Below the pieces are notes generated by a model that had not been told where the DNA came from, did not search any database, and saw nothing but the letters and a program-made list of their open reading frames with translations. DNA of 6,697 bases from Mageeibacillus sp. UBA1255. Its GTDB lineage: Bacteria > Bacillota > Clostridia > UBA1212 > UBA1255. The stretch covers positions 932-7,628 of the forward strand of contig DBVV01000025.1 of NCBI GenBank assembly GCA_002308795.1. The letters run 5' to 3'. Position numbers and translations under genes: made by a program. Below, piece by piece: positions 1 through 5,023 of the stretch; the first letter of the stretch is position 1; the number at the start of each line of letters is the position of its first letter.

Positions 1-21
1 GTGGCAAGTTGCAAGTGGCAG
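1..21. repeat. Heptanucleotide tandem repeat, cut by window edge
   Basis: Three consecutive 7-base units are visible: GTGGCAA, GTTGCAA and GTGGCAG, a GTKGCAR consensus. The array begins at the window edge, so its true length is unknown. It ends 8 bases before the Shine-Dalgarno site of the first gene, so it lies in that gene's upstream or leader region. No function can be read from three copies. Confidence 0.5.
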
Positions 22-40
22 GCGAAAAAGAGGAAAGCAA

Positions 41-1552
41 ATGATAAATAAGGGTTTTAAGTTTCCAAGAGTGAGTGAGAATGTGAAGACGGCGATATTG
101 ACCGCCGTCAGCTCGATCCTGTTCTTTATGATGATCATAGGCATCTTCAACAAAGCCGGATCGAAAGCCTGGCTCGAGCATAACCCCTTTGACAGCTACA
201 CGCTGCAGGCGATGGCTTGGCGCAGAGGCGAGGCGAAACTCGATAAAAATTATCCGCACCTCGAACTCGCGATCATCAACCGGCCGTGGCTCGAAACACA
301 CGATAAGAACGATTATATGGCATACCGCGAGACGTTCGGAGACGTGAACGCCCCGATAGAGCACGTTGAAGGGAACGAATATTACGTCAGTTTTCCGCCC
401 GTTCCGTCCGTGCCGATGCTGCTCGTGAGCTTCTTCACCGGCTCGAAGACGCCGGACAATCTCTTCTCGATCCTTTACGTCACAGGTGCTTTTGCGCTGG
501 CAATACTCATCGGGCGAAGGCTAGGCTACGGCTGCATTGCCTCCCTCTGCGGGGCGATCCTAAGCTGCGCCGCATCAGGGGCGGTATTCCTTGCGGCAAA
601 TAAGTATCCGGGCGGCCCGTGGTTTGCCGCACAGACGATGGCAATGCTTTTTACGATGGCTGCGTTTTACACGATGCTTAGCAAGGGAAAAGTCGGAATG
701 TACCTGTCGTTCGCGTTTTTAGCGCTTGCCGTCGGATGCAGACCGTTCCAGATCGTTTATTTCATACTTTTAGCGTACGCCGCGGCGAAAAAGCACGACT
801 TCAAAGTGCTCAAAACGTGGCGGTATTATATTGCCCCCGCCGTCATCGGAGGCAGCTATATGTGGTATAACTACGTGCGTTTCGGCAGCATTTTCGAGTT
901 CGGACATAACTACCTGCCCGAATTCATGCGCACAGAATACAGCAAATTTGCCCTCGAAAACGTGAAGGGTAACATAAAGCCTTATTTCTCCACGTTCCCG
1001 TGGTATAAGGACGGACAGCTCGATTTTACGCGCTTCGGCTTTGCGTTCTACGTGTCGAACGTGATATTTATACTCTGCGGTCTGGCGCTCGTGCTGGGGG
1101 CCGCGTACGTGATCATCAGGCTCATTCGCAAAAGGCGCGAAGGCGGATCTGACGCTCCGGGGACAATGCAGCTTCCTGAACTCGAGCAGTCGTTTGGCGT
1201 ACGTAAACGTTCTGTCTTTCGCGACACGTATATCGTCGAAGCGTTGATACTGGTCGTGACCGGGTCAATAGAGCTTTTCCTCCTGCTTATGCACCGCACT
1301 GCAGGCGGGTGGCAATTCGGCATGCGATATACAGTTGACATCGTTCCGGCCGCGCTTCTCCTGCTCGGCTATTGCTTAAGACCGTTTTTCGTCGCGGAGA
1401 AGGATGCGGAGACAGACGGAAATTCTGCCGTTCGCAGGATCGGGACGCGTTTCATTTACGGCGCAAAGGGCGCGGTCATTATGCTTGCTGCGCTGCTTAT
1501 AATATTCGGCTTATGGCTCAACATCCACGGTTCGATATTGATGTTTAAATAA
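41..1552 (+). CDS. Polytopic membrane protein, GT-C-like glycosyltransferase
   Basis: The 503-residue protein is probably a membrane glycosyltransferase that uses a lipid-linked sugar donor on the outer face of the membrane. ATG at 41 has an AGAGGA Shine-Dalgarno at 29-34. By eye there are about ten membrane segments: one near residues 17-37, a large loop at 38-120, then a cluster from about 141-276 and others near 335-361, 397-417, 432-450 and 475-497. The first loop holds the motif PFDSYTLQAMAW, whose D51 is a candidate catalytic acid of the kind GT-C enzymes carry after their first membrane segment. The loop ends in FPPVPSVP (118-125), like the FPP/YPPG element of these families, and GGWQFGMRY at 422-430 resembles the late GGWxFGpRY element. 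A basic loop at 362-396 is probably cytoplasmic. Donor and acceptor cannot be read. It lies 18 bases before the glycosidase gene and probably shares its transcript. It could instead be a GT-C-like protein of other function. Confidence 0.75.
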   Translation: MINKGFKFPRVSENVKTAILTAVSSILFFMMIIGIFNKAGSKAWLEHNPFDSYTLQAMAWRRGEAKLDKNYPHLELAIINRPWLETHDKNDYMAYRETFGDVNAPIEHVEGNEYYVSFPPVPSVPMLLVSFFTGSKTPDNLFSILYVTGAFALAILIGRRLGYGCIASLCGAILSCAASGAVFLAANKYPGGPWFAAQTMAMLFTMAAFYTMLSKGKVGMYLSFAFLALAVGCRPFQIVYFILLAYAAAKKHDFKVLKTWRYYIAPAVIGGSYMWYNYVRFGSIFEFGHNYLPEFMRTEYSKFALENVKGNIKPYFSTFPWYKDGQLDFTRFGFAFYVSNVIFILCGLALVLGAAYVIIRLIRKRREGGSDAPGTMQLPELEQSFGVRKRSVFRDTYIVEALILVVTGSIELFLLLMHRTAGGWQFGMRYTVDIVPAALLLLGYCLRPFFVAEKDAETDGNSAVRRIGTRFIYGAKGAVIMLAALLIIFGLWLNIHGSILMFK

Positions 1553-1570
1553 ATCAGAGAGGTTAATTGT

Positions 1571-3541
1571 ATGAAAAGCAGAAAGAATGATCTTGCAAGA
1601 GGCAGCGCGCTGCCGGGATTTATGGCAAAACAAATTGTCCCTGCGCGGTACAGCCTTGACGGAAAACTGTACGAAGGCATACCGGCGGAGTTCCGGCCCG
1701 AAGCGGTGATGAAACGCATTGACGCGAACACGTATTTTTCCGTGATAACCGGAAAGACGCCCGAAGGCCTCGAGATGCGCGCCGAATGCACCGAATATAC
1801 CGACTATCCCGTCACGGAATGGGTATTTTATATGACGAATACCGACACGGTGAACTCCGCGGTGATCTCGGATTTTGAAATAACTGCCGGATTCAGCGCG
1901 CCCGGCGGAGCGCAGCTTTACCACGGCAACGGAGATACGTGCGAGCCCGGAGGATATTCCTGGTACACCGACGAGATAGGCGCGGAAGAGACGGTAATAT
2001 ATCCCGACGTAAACGACGGAAACCCGTGCAAAGGCGCTTTCCCGTATATGCGCTTCTGCTTCGGAGACTGGAACGTCAACGCCGCTATAGGCTGGTCCGG
2101 AACGTGGCAGCTGAAAACGAAACTTATTGACGGCACGCTCTCGATCGCAGTATCGCAGAAACGTTTCAATACGTATCTCGAGCCCGGAGAGACCGTCAGA
2201 ACGCCCTCGCTCATTCTGGAAGCCGTTGACGGCGGAGAAGACAGGGCAAGGAACCTCTGGAGGAGCTGGTATATTGACCACGTGCTGCCCAGAGAAAACG
2301 GCAGACCGCTTGAGCCTAAACTCGTGCTCCATACGTGGATGATCGACGGGCTTCCGGAGTTCTGCGGCGCGTCTGAGGAGAATCAGATCAAAGCGATAAA
2401 TACGTATATGAACGGCGGACTTAAGCCTGACATCTGGTGGATCGACGCGGGCTGGTATCCGTGCAACAACGACTGGCCGACAGGTACCGGTAACTGGCGC
2501 CCGAACCCGGAGCGTTACCCGAACGGTTTTCACAAGATCGGCGAACTTTGCGACGAAAACGGCATTGATCTGCTCGTCTGGTTCGAGCCTGAGCGCATCT
2601 GGCGCGGCACGGAAGTCTGGAACGAACACCCTGATTTCCTGATATTCGGAAATCCCGAGGATAATAACGCGCTGTTCAATATGGGAAACCCGAAGGCCCG
2701 CGAGTGGCTCACGGACAGGATCGACAGCATTATAAAAGAGGCGCATATCCGCATCTACAGGCAGGACTTCAACTTCGCACCCGCCGCGCTCTGGGCGAAG
2801 GGAGAGGCCGAGAACAGGCAGGGAATACACGAAAATCTGCATATTCAGGGCTATTACGCGTACTGGGACGAACTGATCAGGCGGAATCCGGGGCTTTGGA
2901 TGGATTCCTGCGCGTCCGGCGGCAGGCGGAACGATATAGAGACGATGAAACGCGCAGTGCCGCTTCATTACACCGACGTAGGCTACGGCCATCATCTTAT
3001 CAAACAGAAACAGCATCGCCAGATGTTCGAATGGATACCGTACTTCCGCGCGCATACGTTTAACTGGGACAATCCCGACGGCACCTACGGAGGGAACAGG
3101 CCGGTCGACGCATTTGCGTACCAGAACGCATTCGCACCGGCGCTGACGTCAATGATCGAGTGGAACGATCCCGACGAGATGTACGCGCTCGGGCGCTTCT
3201 ACCATCCGATCTGGCGCAGAGCGGCCGAAATAATGATGCGGGCCGACTATTATCCGCTCACGGAAACGCGCATGGACGCCTCCGACTGGTACGCCATGCA
3301 GTTCTATGATCCGGCGCGCAAAGACGGGTTCGTGCAGATAATCCGCAACATACGCGTAGAAGATGACAGGACAACGATCTGCGGCTACGTGCCCGACGAA
3401 AATATTGACCGCATCTACCGTTTCGAGGATCCTGTTTCGGGCCGCGTTTGGACGATGTCCGGCGCCAATTTCCGCGACGGAGGTTTTGAGGATAAACTTG
3501 ACCCGCGTTCGGGCGTGGTATGGTTCTACACCGTTGTCTGA
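1571..3541 (+). CDS. GH36-type glycosidase, alpha-galactosidase-like
   Basis: The 656-residue protein is predicted to hydrolyse terminal alpha-galactosides or a related alpha-linked sugar by the retaining GH-D clan mechanism. ATG at 1571 has an AGAGAGG Shine-Dalgarno at 1556-1562. No signal peptide or membrane segment is visible, so it should be cytoplasmic. An N-terminal beta-rich domain spans about residues 20-230, the TIM barrel about 245-555, and a short beta domain ends the protein. Family landmarks are WWIDAGWY (289-296), WFEPER (337-342), NMGNP (370-374), YRQDFN (396-401) with D399 as likely nucleophile, and DSCASGGRRND (445-455) with D455 as likely acid/base. The classical alpha-galactosidase nucleophile motif is KWDxN, so RQDFN marks a divergent branch and the exact substrate is uncertain. 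The N-terminal region is slightly shorter than in the usual roughly 700-740-residue members. The gene follows the membrane glycosyltransferase by 18 bases, which suggests cotranscription. Confidence 0.9.
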   Translation: MKSRKNDLARGSALPGFMAKQIVPARYSLDGKLYEGIPAEFRPEAVMKRIDANTYFSVITGKTPEGLEMRAECTEYTDYPVTEWVFYMTNTDTVNSAVISDFEITAGFSAPGGAQLYHGNGDTCEPGGYSWYTDEIGAEETVIYPDVNDGNPCKGAFPYMRFCFGDWNVNAAIGWSGTWQLKTKLIDGTLSIAVSQKRFNTYLEPGETVRTPSLILEAVDGGEDRARNLWRSWYIDHVLPRENGRPLEPKLVLHTWMIDGLPEFCGASEENQIKAINTYMNGGLKPDIWWIDAGWYPCNNDWPTGTGNWRPNPERYPNGFHKIGELCDENGIDLLVWFEPERIWRGTEVWNEHPDFLIFGNPEDNNALFNMGNPKAREWLTDRIDSIIKEAHIRIYRQDFNFAPAALWAKGEAENRQGIHENLHIQGYYAYWDELIRRNPGLWMDSCASGGRRNDIETMKRAVPLHYTDVGYGHHLIKQKQHRQMFEWIPYFRAHTFNWDNPDGTYGGNRPVDAFAYQNAFAPALTSMIEWNDPDEMYALGRFYHPIWRRAAEIMMRADYYPLTETRMDASDWYAMQFYDPARKDGFVQIIRNIRVEDDRTTICGYVPDENIDRIYRFEDPVSGRVWTMSGANFRDGGFEDKLDPRSGVVWFYTVV

Positions 3542-3588
3542 AACGGATGATCCGCTCGCTTACGCACATCTGACGCGGCGGAGTCGCA

Positions 3589-3641
3589 TTTTTCCCGGAA
3601 TTGTGATAGAATAACGTCTGTCCGGCGGATACCGGGGAAAA
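3589..3641. repeat. Inverted repeat around promoter and ribosome site
   Basis: TTTTTCCCGG (3589-3598) can pair with CCGGGGAAAA (3632-3641) over 10 bp with a single G-T wobble. The intervening 33 bases contain the extended -10 element. The right arm covers the purine tract just upstream of the LCP start codon. In a transcript reading through from the glycosidase gene this could fold and mask the ribosome site. A transcript started at the local promoter would lack the left arm. The pairing is seen in the sequence; the regulatory role is conjecture. Confidence 0.35.
3602..3612 (+). promoter_or_regulatory. Extended -10 promoter for the LCP gene
   Basis: TGTGATAGAAT matches the Gram-positive extended -10 pattern TRTGN-TATAAT with one mismatch in the hexamer (TAGAAT, 3607-3612). 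No good -35 box sits 17 bases upstream (TCGCAT at 3584-3589), as is often tolerated with an extended -10. Transcription would start near 3619, leaving a leader of about 33 bases before the ATG at 3652. The rest of the 110-base gap shows only the inverted repeat described separately, with no convincing terminator for the upstream gene. Confidence 0.45.
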
Positions 3642-3651
3642 GAAGACAGAG

Positions 3652-4932
3652 ATGAACAATAAAATTGACGACGAAAATGATATAGAATTGACCGTTATGG
3701 ACGGGAAGCAGTTCGGGTCGGAGCCTGCAGGTTCCGATCCGTCTTCGACTGCGGCTAAGATAGGTGAAAGCGGCGTTCCGTCTCCTGAACCGAAGCGCAG
3801 GAAACTCCCGGGCGGAGTGAAGGCGCTTATCATCATACTCGCAGCGATCCTCGCGCTCGGTGTAGGCGCGTATATTTTCGCCTCGTGCACGGTAAACAGA
3901 TACGTCGATAAGATCAACTATACGCATGATCCGTACGATCCGTTCGATACGGCGCCTATCCAGATAGATACGCTGCCTCCGTGGTATTATGATGACGAGA
4001 CAGAGGAACCAACGGACGCTCCGACGCCTGCAGCCCCGACTCCGACGCTCTTGCCCGGCGAGACAGTGAGACCGACAGAAGTTCCGACCGCTACGCCTAC
4101 ACCGACGCCCACGCCTTCGCCGATACCGACTCCCGACGTGTCGGACGACGCTGTTCTGCTGATGAGCGATAAGGTGTACAATATCCTGATAATCGGTTCG
4201 GATACGCGCGACGCAGGCGGATTCAGGGGAAATTCAGACGTTATGATGCTCGTGTCGTTCAATTCGGTCACGAAGAAGATATGGCTCACGTCATTCCACC
4301 GCGATTCGTACGTCCATATACCCGGTGTCGGATACAATAAACTGAACAGCGCGTACGCATACTCAGGCGCGAAACTCCTTCAAAAAACACTGCAGGAAGA
4401 CTTCCTGGTCGTTGCCCCCAACTATATCATCGTAGACTTCGAAAGCTTCGTTAAAGTCGTTGACGCCCTGGGCGGGATAGAGATCAAGATAACGCAGGAG
4501 GAGGCGGACGGCGGGACCGTTCCGGGCATAACCGCTCCGGGCACGTACACGCTCAACGGTACGCAGGCACTTAATTACGCGCGCGAACGTCATCTGTCCA
4601 ACGACGACTGGGGACGCACTCAACGTCACAGGAACGTTGTCTCCGCCGTTATTAAAAAGCTTAAGGGGGCAAGCGTTTCCGAACTTACGGCCACGATGGA
4701 CGTGCTGCTGCCTCTGCTCACGACCAATATACCGAAGGCGGATATTAAGGCGCTTATCTCGAAAGCACCGGAATATTCAAAATATTCGGTTTCCGAGCTC
4801 AGCCTTCCTGTTAAAGGAACGTGGCACAACGCATATATCAGGCGCGTCACTCACGCGATCGTGATCGACAGCTTCTGGAGGAATATAGTTGCCATCAGGG
4901 ACAACGTTTACGCGGGCATAGAGCTTGAATGA
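3652..4932 (+). CDS. LCP (LytR-CpsA-Psr) family cell-wall glycopolymer ligase
   Basis: The 426-residue membrane-anchored protein should act outside the cell, moving lipid-linked glycopolymers such as teichoic acid or capsule onto peptidoglycan. An acidic cytoplasmic tail (1-48) precedes one membrane helix (about 57-78). A Pro/Thr-rich stalk (about 118-161) leads to the LCP domain, about 175-340. Family motifs are NILIIGSDTRD (177-187), GNSDVMMLV (193-201), SFHRDSYVHIP (214-224), KLNSAYAYSGA (230-240), and YARERH (309-314) with GRTQRHR (321-327). These carry the conserved arginines and aspartates that bind the polyprenyl pyrophosphate head and metal. Small departures are HRD where PRD is usual and RTQRH where RTQRQ is usual. 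The region after 340 is a variable C-terminal part. ATG at 3652 is the only plausible start, since an in-frame TAG lies at 3607-3609. The Shine-Dalgarno is weak (GGGGAAAAG or AAGAAG). The gene appears to have its own promoter and a downstream terminator. Which polymer it attaches cannot be told. Confidence 0.94.
   Translation: MNNKIDDENDIELTVMDGKQFGSEPAGSDPSSTAAKIGESGVPSPEPKRRKLPGGVKALIIILAAILALGVGAYIFASCTVNRYVDKINYTHDPYDPFDTAPIQIDTLPPWYYDDETEEPTDAPTPAAPTPTLLPGETVRPTEVPTATPTPTPTPSPIPTPDVSDDAVLLMSDKVYNILIIGSDTRDAGGFRGNSDVMMLVSFNSVTKKIWLTSFHRDSYVHIPGVGYNKLNSAYAYSGAKLLQKTLQEDFLVVAPNYIIVDFESFVKVVDALGGIEIKITQEEADGGTVPGITAPGTYTLNGTQALNYARERHLSNDDWGRTQRHRNVVSAVIKKLKGASVSELTATMDVLLPLLTTNIPKADIKALISKAPEYSKYSVSELSLPVKGTWHNAYIRRVTHAIVIDSFWRNIVAIRDNVYAGIELE
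3714..3741. repeat. 28-base palindrome in the 5' coding region of the LCP gene
   Basis: The sequence centred between 3727 and 3728 is self-complementary over 28 bases. Every position from 3714/3741 inward pairs, with two G-T wobbles (3717/3738 and 3723/3732). The core is CCTGCAGG. It encodes part of the cytoplasmic tail, GSEPAGSDP (residues 22-30). Both strands translate to the same GSEPAGSDP peptide, which confirms the symmetry. As RNA it would form a 12-bp stem with a TGCA loop, about 60 bases after the start codon. No T-tract follows, so it is not a terminator. Confidence 0.7.
4006..4134 (+). repeat. Low-complexity Pro/Thr stalk of the LCP protein
   Basis: This stretch encodes residues 119-161, almost entirely Pro, Thr, Ala and Glu, including PTDAPTPAAPTPT and a PTPTPTPSPIPTP run. 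It separates the membrane helix from the LCP catalytic domain and probably acts as an extended spacer through the cell wall. Such Thr-rich stretches can also be glycosylated. The same PTEVPT and TDAPT wording recurs in the tail of the secreted protein downstream. Confidence 0.8.
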
Positions 4933-4938
4933 TAGATC

Positions 4939-4996
4939 CGATCCGCCCGGGCCGGGCTTTCTTCCTTTACTTTCAGCGACCGTCCGGATCGTTTTT
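4939..4996 (+). terminator. Probable rho-independent terminator after the LCP gene
   Basis: CGATCCG (4939-4945) pairs with CGGATCG (4985-4991) over 7 bp and is followed directly by TTTTT (4992-4996). Inside lies a compact GCCCG-GGC-CGGGC hairpin (4945-4957) followed by the pyrimidine run TTTCTTCCTTT. Either structure could end transcription; they share base 4945. The location 6 bases after the LCP stop codon fits. The long 39-base outer loop is unusual, so which hairpin works is uncertain. Confidence 0.55.
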
Positions 4997-5023
4997 ATAA
5001 ATAAATTTTCAGGAGATAATAGT

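Noticed and set aside
1511..3055. A 514-codon open frame on the minus strand across the glycosidase gene
   Set aside because: Its codons lie exactly in register with the sense codons, so it stays open simply because TTA, CTA and TCA are avoided in the sense gene. The predicted protein is low-quality (Arg/Val-rich, no motif) and the sense protein is a clear GH36 enzyme.
3571..3594. Possible terminator after the glycosidase gene (GC-rich stretch followed by ATTTTT)
   Set aside because: Only 3-bp complementary arms can be drawn, too weak for a terminator stem.
3258..3927. Minus-strand open frames of 219 and 133 codons spanning the glycosidase 3' end, the gap and the LCP 5' end
   Set aside because: They overlap two well-supported genes, lack recognisable protein features and have no convincing ribosome site. 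The peptide shared with the LCP tail is explained by the palindrome.
3928..3954. Nine-base near-repeats GATCCGTAC, GATCCGTTC, GATACGGCG in the LCP gene
   Set aside because: They encode the short DPYDPFDT peptide, and only two units are close matches, so this is most likely chance or minor local duplication.
4971..5001. Possible promoter for the secreted protein gene, with TATAAA at 4996-5001
   Set aside because: The -35 candidate TTTCAG is poor with a 19-base spacer, and the start point would fall almost on the Shine-Dalgarno at 5011. The T/A run is better explained by the terminator.
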